From positions 1-12,118 of the forward strand of contig JAAYYR010000163.1 of assembly GCA_012515255.1 (NCBI GenBank): 12,118 nucleotides of DNA. The letters run 5' to 3'. The stretch's first letter is position 1; every line of letters begins with the position of its first letter. The notes under the pieces were generated by a model. It saw only the letters and a list, made by a program, of their open reading frames with translations, did not search any database and had not been told where the DNA came from. A program made the position numbers and the translations under genes. Positions 1-6,217 of this stretch are shown here, one piece after another. The stretch is from Clostridia bacterium (GTDB taxonomy: Bacteria > Bacillota > Dehalobacteriia > UBA4068).

Positions 1-171
1 AAAGTTGTTTTTTTACAAATATAATTGTATGCGGGGGCAGGTCATTCTATGCCCGCCCCTAAAATAACCGCCCTTGTCGGAAGCCTCCGATCTCCTGCCC
101 CGCGGCCACTTTATGCATTACAACCAACCCCTGCGGGAAATCGCCAAGCCCCGCGCGAATCAGCGGACGCT
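1..171. other. Intergenic stretch at left edge, no gene supported
   Basis: No ORF here has a ribosome binding site or a recognisable product. Visible elements are weak: a short inverted repeat TACAA-N6-TTGTA at 14-29 that overlaps a TATAAT-like hexamer at 20-25 (+ strand), a GC-rich imperfect hairpin around 33-58, and a 5-bp hairpin around 76-90. Any -35 partner for the TATAAT would lie at or beyond the window edge. The stretch could carry regulatory signals for a gene left of the window, but nothing is assignable. Confidence 0.4.
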
Positions 172-204
172 AAAAAGCATTGTCCCGCAGGACAATGCTT
201 TTTT
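172..204 (-). terminator. Bidirectional intrinsic terminator
   Basis: A perfect 14-bp inverted repeat (172-185 with 190-203) encloses a 4-nt loop. The arms begin with A5 and end with T6, so the transcript of either strand ends its hairpin in a U-run. It lies 24 nt past the stop codon of the FTCD_C-family gene, so it most likely ends the acyl-CoA synthetase operon transcribed on the minus strand. It would also stop any transcript entering on the plus strand. Confidence 0.9.
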
Positions 205-227
205 CATACGCGCAATGCGATATTTTA

Positions 228-851
228 TTAAGGACGGACGCGCTCTGCCGCCTGCCGGTATATGCGCTCAGCCAGCGGCAAATATTGCGCCAGCATAGCA
301 TCTGTTTCCCGCATCAGTTCCGCGGCCTCATCCTGATCCGGCAGCCATTTGGCATTAATCCAGACATTCAAAGCTGCCGCCTCAAGCGCAGCCCGGCTTA
401 AGGCCGCGCCACAGCCGACATCGCTAATCATCAGCGGCGAGCATTTGGCAAGGAATTGCTCGAGGATCGATAAAGAGCGGCAAGCGCAGCGCATAATATT
501 TAAAGGCGGCTGCGCCGCATCGTGCAGGCATTGCCGTAAAACAAGCTGTTTTTCTTCTTGAGGAGCTTGCAGGCCATAGGCCTTAGTCAGCGGCAGCAGC
601 GCCGCAGCGTCAGCGTCCGCCAGGGCCATCATCTCCGCGGATAACCCCGCGGCCTGGCTCTGCAGACCGCGCAATTCATCCTCGACCGCGGCGAATTTTG
701 GCTTGCCAACCGTCAGGCTGGCCGCCATATTGCCAAGGGCCATACCCGCCGCGCCGACCAGGGCTGCCGCGCTGCCGCCGCCTGGGGTCGGCTTGGCCGA
801 GCCAAGCTCGCAGATAAAATCCTCATATGCCTGTTTTGCGATCATCATCAC
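228..851 (-). CDS. Cyclodeaminase/cyclohydrolase family protein (FTCD_C-like)
   Basis: This 207-aa protein matches the C-terminal cyclodeaminase domain family of formiminotransferase-cyclodeaminase. Stand-alone members of this size act as methenyltetrahydrofolate cyclohydrolase (FchA) or formimino-THF cyclodeaminase. The N-terminal PTPGGGSAAAL signature (residues 21-31) is the family's folate-site loop, and the rest is an Ala-rich, all-helical sequence as expected of this soluble fold. The start ATG at 851 follows AGGAGG with a 7-nt spacer; it opens a run of three ATG codons, so 848 or 845 are possible alternatives. The gene begins 30 nt after the stop of the acyl-CoA synthetase with no terminator or obvious promoter between, so the two are probably co-transcribed under the T-box. 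Family membership is secure; the exact one-carbon reaction is not, because no formiminotransferase, fhs or folD gene is nearby. Confidence 0.85.
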   Translation of the reverse strand: MMMIAKQAYEDFICELGSAKPTPGGGSAAALVGAAGMALGNMAASLTVGKPKFAAVEDELRGLQSQAAGLSAEMMALADADAAALLPLTKAYGLQAPQEEKQLVLRQCLHDAAQPPLNIMRCACRSLSILEQFLAKCSPLMISDVGCGAALSRAALEAAALNVWINAKWLPDQDEAAELMRETDAMLAQYLPLAERIYRQAAERVRP

Positions 852-881
852 TATACCTCCTGCTTATGCGCAGCATAGGGG

Positions 882-2513
882 CTATTTCCCGGTCTGTTGC
901 GCTACGAGATCCAAAGCGCCGTATTTTTGGCGCAGCTTGACTTTTTCGATCTTACCGGTAGGATTGCGCGGGATTTGATCAAAAATAATTTCCCGCGGCC
1001 GCTTATAGCGGGGTAGCGCGGTGCAGTAATTCTCAATATCCTCGACGGTGCAATCAGCGCCTTCTTTTAAGTCGATGATGGCCGAGGCTATCTCGCCCAG
1101 GCGCTTATGCGCCCGGCCGATCACAGCCGCATCCTTAATGCTTGCATGGCCGCGCAGGAAATCCTCAATCTGCACCGGATAAATATTTTCGCCGCCGGTG
1201 ATAATCACGTCCTTTTTGCGGTCGACAAGAAAAATAAAGCCGTCGGCGTCTGTTTTGGCCATATCGCCGCTATAAAGCCAGCCTGCTTTTAAAGCGGCGG
1301 CCGTTGCTTCCGGGTCTTTATAATAGCAGGTCATAACGCCGGGGCCTTTGATAACCAGTTCGCCCACTGTCTCTGGAGGCATTTCCTGCCCCTGCTCGTC
1401 CACGACCTTGACCTGCCAGCCGAAGCCGGCCTTGCCGATGGCGCCTACTTTGTGGATATTCTCCACACCCAGATGCACGCAGCCCGGGCCGATAGATTCG
1501 CTCAGGCCGTAATTTGTGTCATATTGATGCTGCGGGAAGCGCTCCTTCCAACGGCGAATCAGGCTGGGCGGCACCGGCTGCGCGCCGATATGCATCAGCC
1601 GCCAGCGCGAGAGGTCATAGTCGGCAGTATCAATATCGCCGCGCTCCAAAGCGTCCAGAATATCCTGCGCCCAAGGTACCAGCAGCCAGACAATGCTTAC
1701 CTGCTCATGCGAAACAGCGTCCAATATCCACTCGGGGCTGACGCCGCGCAAAAGCACCGCTTTACCGCCGGAAACCAGGCTGCCGAACCAATGCATTTTA
1801 GCGCCGGTATGATAAAGCGGCGGAATGCAAAGAAAGCAATCGTCGTGGCTTTGTCCATGATGCGCCTGCTCGCAGATGGCGGCATGGGTCAGGCTCTCCT
1901 GGTTGTGGAGGATCGCCTTAGGAAAACCGGTCGTGCCGGAGGAAAAATAGATGGCGGCGTCATCTGAGGGAGCTAGGGTAATCTCAGGCTTGCGGCTGCG
2001 GCAATAAGAGATGAATTTGAAATAACTGAGCGCATAATCCGGACAATTAGCGCCGACATAAAACATGGTCTTAATGTTCGTCAGCCTGTCTTTGATGCTT
2101 TCTATTCTTTCCTCAAATTCCGGCCCGAATACCAGCAAAGAGGCGTCGGAGAGATCAAGGCAATATTCTATCTCATCAGCGGCATAGCGGTAATTAAGCG
2201 GTACAGCCATGGCGCCCGCTTTAAGCACGCCAAAATAGATCGGCAGCCACTCCAGGCAATTCATCAGTAGAATGGCGACTTTATCGCCGCGGCCCACGCC
2301 ATTGGCCAGCAGTAAATTGGCAAAGCGGTTGGCGCGGCAATTAAAATCCTCCCAGCTAATTTCGCGCCGGAAAGGCGTTTCCTGCCCCGGTTCCACTAGA
2401 TTTAGTTCTTTCCAGGCATTGCCGCCGGGATTGAATTCCGGATTGATCTCGACTAAAGCCACTTCATCCGGGTAGAGCATAGCATTGCGCTCCAAGTATT
2501 CCGTGATCAGCAT
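882..2513 (-). CDS. Acyl/aryl-CoA synthetase (class I adenylate-forming enzyme)
   Basis: The product is 543 aa and should activate a carboxylic acid with ATP to an acyl-adenylate, then transfer it to CoA in the cytosol. Canonical ANL motifs appear in order: the phosphate-binding loop YFSSGTTGFPKA near residue 187, YGLSES near 334, the YSGD aspartate near 413, the hinge DRKKDVIITGGENIYP near 428-443, and the PTGKIEK catalytic lysine near 520. Length is typical of medium/long-chain or aryl-CoA ligases. I chose the ATG at 2513 because GGAAGGAG (2530-2523) sits 9 nt upstream. The in-frame ATG at 2534 would put that site inside the coding region and has no Shine-Dalgarno of its own. The gene lies directly after a T-box leader whose specifier reads as tyrosine, so expression is probably induced when tRNA-Tyr is uncharged. 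The substrate cannot be read from sequence; the T-box makes a tyrosine-derived aryl acid one possibility. Confidence 0.9.
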   Translation of the reverse strand: MLITEYLERNAMLYPDEVALVEINPEFNPGGNAWKELNLVEPGQETPFRREISWEDFNCRANRFANLLLANGVGRGDKVAILLMNCLEWLPIYFGVLKAGAMAVPLNYRYAADEIEYCLDLSDASLLVFGPEFEERIESIKDRLTNIKTMFYVGANCPDYALSYFKFISYCRSRKPEITLAPSDDAAIYFSSGTTGFPKAILHNQESLTHAAICEQAHHGQSHDDCFLCIPPLYHTGAKMHWFGSLVSGGKAVLLRGVSPEWILDAVSHEQVSIVWLLVPWAQDILDALERGDIDTADYDLSRWRLMHIGAQPVPPSLIRRWKERFPQHQYDTNYGLSESIGPGCVHLGVENIHKVGAIGKAGFGWQVKVVDEQGQEMPPETVGELVIKGPGVMTCYYKDPEATAAALKAGWLYSGDMAKTDADGFIFLVDRKKDVIITGGENIYPVQIEDFLRGHASIKDAAVIGRAHKRLGEIASAIIDLKEGADCTVEDIENYCTALPRYKRPREIIFDQIPRNPTGKIEKVKLRQKYGALDLVAQQTGK

Positions 2514-2567
2514 TAAGTATAGCTCCTTCCCCATACGCTGGTGATATTGCCCGCAGAAGCGGTCGAT

Positions 2568-2599
2568 AAAAAATCCCGCCCCTCATCCTTGGGGCGGGA
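2568..2599 (-). terminator. T-box attenuator terminator
   Basis: A 9-bp GC-rich stem TCCCGCCCC (2599-2591) pairs with GGGGCGGGA (2582-2574) around an 8-nt loop, followed by six T's (2573-2568). It directly follows the antiterminator and is the off-state of the T-box switch: charged tRNA leaves it formed, and uncharged tRNA stabilises the antiterminator instead. It sits 54 nt before the acyl-CoA synthetase start codon. Confidence 0.92.
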
Positions 2600-2857
2600 G
2601 GCATTCCCGCGGTACCACCCAGGTTCGCGGTTTCATTTTAATGGAACCGCCTCTGTAAGCCGGGAAGATCTGTTCCCGGCCCTGGCGCTGTAACGCGCGC
2701 CCCGCGTCGCAGCCTACTCGAGATTACCTCTTTTGGTGCGCGGCTCCAAAGCTGTATTCGCCCCCGCTTCCCATACGCCTCTCAGCAACCGGCTATTCTC
2801 TGTTTGGTACCCTGGGGATTACTTATGCTTTTTCATTGCCTTTTGGGTATGAAATTA
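2568..2857 (-). ncRNA. T-box riboswitch leader, specifier UAC (Tyr)
   Basis: All main T-box parts are present in 5'-3' order on the minus strand. Stem I has a base helix AAAGC (2832-2828 region) with GCTTT (2752-2748), flanked by K-turn-like ATGA/GGAG. The specifier loop has AGTA (2823-2820) opposite GAA followed by UAC (2756-2754) and a purine, and an upper helix CCCC/GGGG. The distal part carries AGAGA and the GGTTGCTGAGA loop. A stem III-like hairpin GCCGGGAA/TTCCCGGC follows. The antiterminator carries the T-box core GGGTGGTACCGCGG (2620-2607), whose UGGU would pair with ACCA, matching a discriminator A such as tRNA-Tyr has. The leader ends in an intrinsic terminator. It lies 54 nt upstream of the acyl-CoA synthetase start. 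The class is certain; reading the specifier as Tyr depends on the GAA-XXX-purine register, which fits well. Confidence 0.93.
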
Positions 2858-2863
2858 CTCATA

Positions 2864-2892
2864 ATAATAATCTACAAAAACCGACTTGTCAA
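2864..2892 (-). promoter_or_regulatory. Sigma-A promoter of the T-box operon
   Basis: A perfect -35 TTGACA (2892-2887) and a -10 TATTAT (2869-2864) are separated by exactly 17 nt, with an AT-rich spacer. Transcription would begin near 2857, about 17 nt before the start of the stem I helix. The placement fits a promoter dedicated to the T-box leader, acyl-CoA synthetase and FTCD_C-family genes. Confidence 0.9.
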
Positions 2893-2928
2893 GCCCGGGA
2901 GGCAAAGGCGGCAAAACCGTGGCTTTCA

Positions 2929-2954
2929 TCCGTCAAGGAGTTTTTCTTGACAGA
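2929..2954. repeat. Inverted repeat upstream of the T-box promoter
   Basis: Arms TCCGTCAAG (2929-2937) and CTTGACAGA (2946-2954) pair over 9 positions (one G-T) with an 8-nt spacer, which on the plus strand ends in T5. It lies between the hydrolase stop and the T-box promoter, 37 nt upstream of the -35. It lacks a 3' U-run on the minus strand, so it is not a standard terminator for the hydrolase. It could be an operator, a weak hairpin stabilising the hydrolase mRNA 3' end, or chance. Confidence 0.5.
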
Positions 2955-3000
2955 CATATTTATGGCATTAATGAGGGCGAGACCTGCAAACGCCTGCCGC

Positions 3001-3858
3001 CTAAAGTTTTCTTTCCAGATATGATTGCAAAGCCCGCGAGAATTCCTCCGGGCGTTCCTTTTGCGGCCAATGCCTGCATCCATCCAGCAAATAGATCTCG
3101 CAATCAGGAATCCTTCTGCTGGCGATTATAGCCCCTTTTACAGGTACGGCTTTGTCAAGAGAACCATGTATCAGCAGCGTGGGCGCATGTATTTCCGCCA
3201 ATCCGGCGAATAAGTCCGTCACAAAGCCCGTAGCCGTAATTTCGCTTCTTTGGAAGGAGATAAAATGCTTGCCCGCTTCGGGTTGCTGCATCGCCTGCCG
3301 GATTTGCGCCACTAAAGCATCGCTGATTTTCGTCGGATCGCCAAACAAATTATATTTTAACGATAATCTGACCAGGGAGGGGAATCTGTTCGTCCAGGCA
3401 TATAGATTATCGTTGAGCTTGGAGCGCGTAAACCAATGCAGAAGGCAGTGCCGGGGCAATTTGGCAAATAAGCCCCAGGCGTCAACCGGCACCAGTATTT
3501 TGACCAGCTCCGGATAGGTGAGCGCCATATTGAGGGCAATGCCGCCGCCTAGGGACAGCCCGATAAGGATAACCGGCTGCTCGCCGAAAGCTTTAATGAG
3601 ACCCTGTACCATATTCGTATAGAACGATAGGCTGTACTCGCCGTCGATGCGGTCGCTCATCCCGTATCCGGGCAAATCCGGCGCGACGACTCGGTAGCGC
3701 GGGGACAGCAGCGGAATCACCTCGGCCCAGGAAAGCATGGCTGAATCCACGCCCGCGCCATGCAGGAGTAAAATCGTATCTTGACCCGCACCGGCGCAAT
3801 GACAGGCAATCCTGACCCCGTCAATATACATATACTTCGTCTCAATTTGGTTTGCCAT
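3001..3858 (-). CDS. Alpha/beta hydrolase fold protein
   Basis: The 285-aa product carries a complete hydrolase triad. The nucleophile is Ser102 in GLSLGG, the likely acid is Asp235 in HGSLDKAVP, and the base is His263 in GCRHW. The oxyanion-hole motif LLLHGAG is at residues 30-36, and PDLPGYGMSD at 60-69 is typical of the family. The insert at about 127-210, between strand 6 and the acid, forms a cap domain. No signal peptide or membrane segment is seen, so it should be cytosolic. I chose the ATG at 3858 because GGAGG lies 6 nt upstream; the in-frame ATG at 3921 would add 21 residues rich in Arg/Lys, with no ribosome binding site. Esterases, C-C bond hydrolases and haloperoxidase-like enzymes share this pattern, so the substrate is unknown. 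It follows the rpsO terminator and has no clear terminator of its own before the T-box promoter. Confidence 0.88.
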   Translation of the reverse strand: MANQIETKYMYIDGVRIACHCAGAGQDTILLLHGAGVDSAMLSWAEVIPLLSPRYRVVAPDLPGYGMSDRIDGEYSLSFYTNMVQGLIKAFGEQPVILIGLSLGGGIALNMALTYPELVKILVPVDAWGLFAKLPRHCLLHWFTRSKLNDNLYAWTNRFPSLVRLSLKYNLFGDPTKISDALVAQIRQAMQQPEAGKHFISFQRSEITATGFVTDLFAGLAEIHAPTLLIHGSLDKAVPVKGAIIASRRIPDCEIYLLDGCRHWPQKERPEEFSRALQSYLERKL

Positions 3859-3962
3859 TTTTTTCCTCCGCCGCCAGAGCCTTCGGCGATTATTTTTTGC
3901 AAGCGGGGCGGACATCTCCATCCGCTTTATGCGTTGAATAAGCGAAGCCTGTATTTGGGCCG

Positions 3963-3987
3963 ATTATAAATAAAAACCGGGCCTGTC
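3963..3987 (-). promoter_or_regulatory. Possible weak promoter for the hydrolase
   Basis: A TATAAT hexamer (3968-3963) lies at the tail of the rpsO terminator, about 105 nt upstream of the hydrolase start. The -35 region near 3989-3984 reads only CCGACA-like and the spacing is about 15 nt, so it is a poor match. It is the best candidate I see in 3859-3966. The hydrolase may instead be expressed by read-through. Confidence 0.25.
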
Positions 3988-4002
3988 GGTGGACAGGCCC
4001 GG
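3967..4002 (-). terminator. Intrinsic terminator after rpsO
   Basis: An 11-bp GC-rich stem CCGGGCCTGTC/GACAGGCCCGG (4002-3992 with 3987-3977) has a 4-nt loop and is followed by TTTTTATTTA. It begins about 20 nt after the rpsO stop codon. It marks the end of the long nusA-rpsO transcription unit and separates it from the metabolic genes. Confidence 0.93.
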
Positions 4003-4023
4003 CGAGATCGCCAGGCGTACTTA

Positions 4024-4287
4024 CTAGCGGCGCAAACCTAAGCTGGTGATGATTTTGCGGTAGCGGTCAATATCTTTGCCCTTGAGATAATTCAAAAGCG
4101 AACGACGGCGGCCGACCATTTTCAGCAGTCCGCGACGGCTGTGGAAGTCTTTTTTATGCTCTTTCAAGTGCTCGGTCAGATGCGCGATCTGGTGGCTGAG
4201 CACAGCAATCTGGACTTCCGGAGAACCCGTATCGCCCTCATGGATGGCGTATTTTTCGATGATCTCTTTTTTGATGACAGAATCCAT
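4024..4287 (-). CDS. rpsO: 30S ribosomal protein S15
   Basis: S15 is a primary binder of the central domain of 16S rRNA and nucleates platform assembly. The 87-aa product has the usual family length. It shows the conserved HEGDTGSPEVQ stretch near residues 16-26, the helical segment HLTEHLKEHKKDFHSRRGLL, and the basic VGRRRSLLNYL motif that contacts rRNA. The start ATG at 4287 has a textbook site, AAGGAGGTG, 5 nt upstream. The gene has its own promoter within the end of truB-ribF and a leader of about 90 nt that looks able to block the ribosome binding site (see leader entry). A strong terminator follows. Unlike the common rpsO-pnp arrangement, no polynucleotide phosphorylase gene follows. 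Confidence 0.98.
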   Translation of the reverse strand: MDSVIKKEIIEKYAIHEGDTGSPEVQIAVLSHQIAHLTEHLKEHKKDFHSRRGLLKMVGRRRSLLNYLKGKDIDRYRKIITSLGLRR

Positions 4288-4376
4288 AGTAGCACCTCCT
4301 TTTCTAATAGCTTTTCAGCTTACTCGCCTCAAACCGGGAAAGCGTTGGAGAAGCGCTGCTCCCAGTAAAAGGTGAC
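4288..4376 (-). promoter_or_regulatory. rpsO 5' leader, candidate S15 autoregulatory RNA
   Basis: The predicted transcript starts near 4376, but the first hairpin uses bases from 4379, so the exact start matters. That hairpin has a 5-bp stem CCAGT/ACTGG (4379-4375 with 4366-4362) and an 8-nt loop CACCTTTT. The loop is complementary to the rpsO Shine-Dalgarno region AAAAGGAGGTG (4303-4293): CCTTTT pairs with AAAAGG, or CACCT with AGGTG. Further short hairpins (GGAG/CTCC near 4363-4348, AGCT/AGCT near 4320-4309) lie between. S15 represses its own mRNA in several bacteria through structurally different leaders, including a pseudoknot near the start site in E. coli. The structure here is inferred by eye. 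Confidence 0.45.
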
Positions 4377-4382
4377 TGGCAC

Positions 4383-4411
4383 ATTATAACCTATCCGATG
4401 CGCTTTGGCAA
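4383..4411 (-). promoter_or_regulatory. Sigma-A promoter for rpsO inside the end of truB-ribF
   Basis: TTGCCA (4411-4406) and a perfect TATAAT (4388-4383) are 17 nt apart. The -35 lies in the last codons of truB-ribF and the -10 just past its stop codon. This gives rpsO transcription independent of the long nusA operon. Confidence 0.85.
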
Positions 4412-6217
4412 GTGTTTATTGGCCGGAAGCGGCCGCAAAAATTTCCGCGCCAGGCGCGAATCCTGCTCTATTTGCCGCTGCAATTCGATAAGATCGGCAA
4501 AGCGTTTTTCCGGCCTGATAAATTGCCCGAACCAGACGCGAATATTTTCTCCATACAATTCAATCTCTTGGTCAAAGATATGAGCCTCCACCAAAGGCAA
4601 TGCCTCCCCGCCTACGGTAGGCCTAAAGCCAAAATTGGCTATACCGTCATAAGTTTTGCCCTGATGTTCGATACGGGAGGCGTAAACACCGGTAGGCGGC
4701 GCCGCCTGATCGGCGGCGGGCAGGAAATTAGCAGTGGGAAAGCCAATGGTGCGGCCGATGCGGTTGCCGACGATCACTTCGCCTCCCATGACAAACCAAT
4801 AGCCCAGCATCTCATTGACGGCCGCCAAATCCCCCTCCGCCAGATGCTCGCGGATATTCGTAGAGCTGACCAAGCCGTAAGCCCCGTCCACCTCATCGAC
4901 AACTAGCACCTCGATGTCGTACTTGGCGCATAGTTCACGCAGCAGCGCGGCGTCGCCGGCCCCGCCGGCGGCAAAAGTGAAATTATAACCGACAACGATA
5001 TGACTGGCCTGAAGCTGCCGGATGATCACCTGCTCGATGAATTGCTCTGGTGTGCTGTTCATCAACGCCCGGTCAAAAGGCAGCGTAATTACCCGCTCCA
5101 CGGCAAAATTCTCCTGCAATAACTCGCCTTTTAGGCTCTCGCCGGTAATCAGCCGCGGCGGCATACCGCGGATCAGACTCAAAGGATGCGGCGCAAAGGT
5201 CAAAACAGCGCTCAACGTACTCCGCGCCTGTTTGATCCGGTAAAGCTGCCGGAATAAAGCCTGGTGGCCCAAATGCAGCCCATCGAAATTGCCGATTGCA
5301 CAGGCCAGCGGCGGCTGCGGGTCGATCAGCACCTTTGCTGTTTTTATTTTCCATTCTCCGTCCCGGCAAATTACCTCGCCGATGGCGAGTAGATTGCCCG
5401 CGCCGTCCTCCACGCGCAGCCGGCTGCCCGCCGCAAACTGAGGCGGGCAACAGATTTCCCGGCCGTGGCTGATGGCCGTCTTATCTGCCATACCTACATT
5501 AACGACAGGCATAAAGGATAGCGCTTCGCTCATCGGCCGGATAAAGCTAAAATCGCCGGCCTCCGCCATTGCTTGTATTTGCGCAATCGTCACAGCGTTT
5601 TCCAGAAGGAAATCACCATTTTTAGTGCGCTGCAAACCGGCAAGATGAGCCGGTAAGCCCAAAGCCTGTCCCAAATGATAGGCCAGCGAACGGATATAAG
5701 CACCCTGACCGCATTCCACCTCAATAGTGGCGTAGGCGCGCGCTCCCGGGGTAAAATCCAGTAAACGCAGGCTATAAATCATCACCGGACGGGGCTTTAG
5801 CTCAACCCGCTCGCCGCGGCGCACTCTTTTATATAGCGGAACGCCGTCTTTTTTTAGCGCCGAGACCGCGGGCGGTACTTGATCGATCGCGCCAGTAAAG
5901 CGGGGCAGCACATCAAGCAATGCCTGCTTGGTAAGCCCGGCGGCATCAGCCTCTGCCGTGACTTCGCTGCCCGCGTCATAGCTTATGGTCGCCGCGCCAA
6001 AGCATATCACGCCGATATATGTTTTCTCCCGCCCCATTACCAGCCCTGAAAGCCGGGTAGCGCGGCCGAGGCATATCGGTAAAACACCCTCGGCCAAAGG
6101 GTCCAGTGTGCCGCAATGGCCGCTTTTGACATGCAAAAGCCGCTTAATAGCGGCCACGGCATGCTGAGAGCTGATTCCTGTTTCTTTATTAAGATTAATA
6201 AAACCAACATAACTCAT
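4391..6217 (-). CDS. truB-ribF: Fused TruB tRNA pseudouridine-55 synthase and RibF riboflavin kinase/FAD synthetase
   Basis: One uninterrupted 608-aa frame encodes two enzymes normally made from neighbouring genes. Residues 1 to about 297 are TruB, which makes pseudouridine 55 in the tRNA T-loop: INLNKETGISS at 7-17, the catalytic Asp39 in GHCGTLDPLAEG, and a C-terminal PUA-like segment ending near TAKVLID. From about residue 303 comes RibF. Its FMN adenylyltransferase part has GNFDGLHLGH at 309-318 and a later STNIREHL motif. Its riboflavin kinase part has GRTIGFPTANF, ANFGFRPTVGG and VEAHIFD, ending in RPEKRF and the usual C-terminal helix. Both halves are near full length (about 300 and 305 aa). 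The join is very short, so RibF has almost no separate N-terminal strand. The ATG at 6217 overlaps the nrnA stop as ATGA. The alternative to a true fusion is a sequencing error that removed a stop or start. Confidence 0.93.
   Translation of the reverse strand: MSYVGFINLNKETGISSQHAVAAIKRLLHVKSGHCGTLDPLAEGVLPICLGRATRLSGLVMGREKTYIGVICFGAATISYDAGSEVTAEADAAGLTKQALLDVLPRFTGAIDQVPPAVSALKKDGVPLYKRVRRGERVELKPRPVMIYSLRLLDFTPGARAYATIEVECGQGAYIRSLAYHLGQALGLPAHLAGLQRTKNGDFLLENAVTIAQIQAMAEAGDFSFIRPMSEALSFMPVVNVGMADKTAISHGREICCPPQFAAGSRLRVEDGAGNLLAIGEVICRDGEWKIKTAKVLIDPQPPLACAIGNFDGLHLGHQALFRQLYRIKQARSTLSAVLTFAPHPLSLIRGMPPRLITGESLKGELLQENFAVERVITLPFDRALMNSTPEQFIEQVIIRQLQASHIVVGYNFTFAAGGAGDAALLRELCAKYDIEVLVVDEVDGAYGLVSSTNIREHLAEGDLAAVNEMLGYWFVMGGEVIVGNRIGRTIGFPTANFLPAADQAAPPTGVYASRIEHQGKTYDGIANFGFRPTVGGEALPLVEAHIFDQEIELYGENIRVWFGQFIRPEKRFADLIELQRQIEQDSRLARKFLRPLPANKHLPKRIG

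Noticed and set aside
33..58. GC-rich imperfect hairpin at the left edge, considered as a terminator
   Set aside because: The stem needs a bulge, and no U-run follows on either strand close enough to support termination.
1452..1967. Plus-strand 171-codon open frame
   Set aside because: It is antisense to the acyl-CoA synthetase core, whose motifs are intact, and has no start signals or family resemblance.
2641..2760. GC-rich hairpins considered as a tRNA gene or separate ncRNA
   Set aside because: They are explained as stem II/III of the T-box leader; no cloverleaf or GTTCRA T-arm is present.
5073..5450. Minus-strand 125-codon alternate frame inside truB-ribF, considered as a sign of a frameshift
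   Set aside because: The main frame carries continuous TruB and RibF motifs through this stretch, and the alternate frame reads as Arg/Gly-rich noise.
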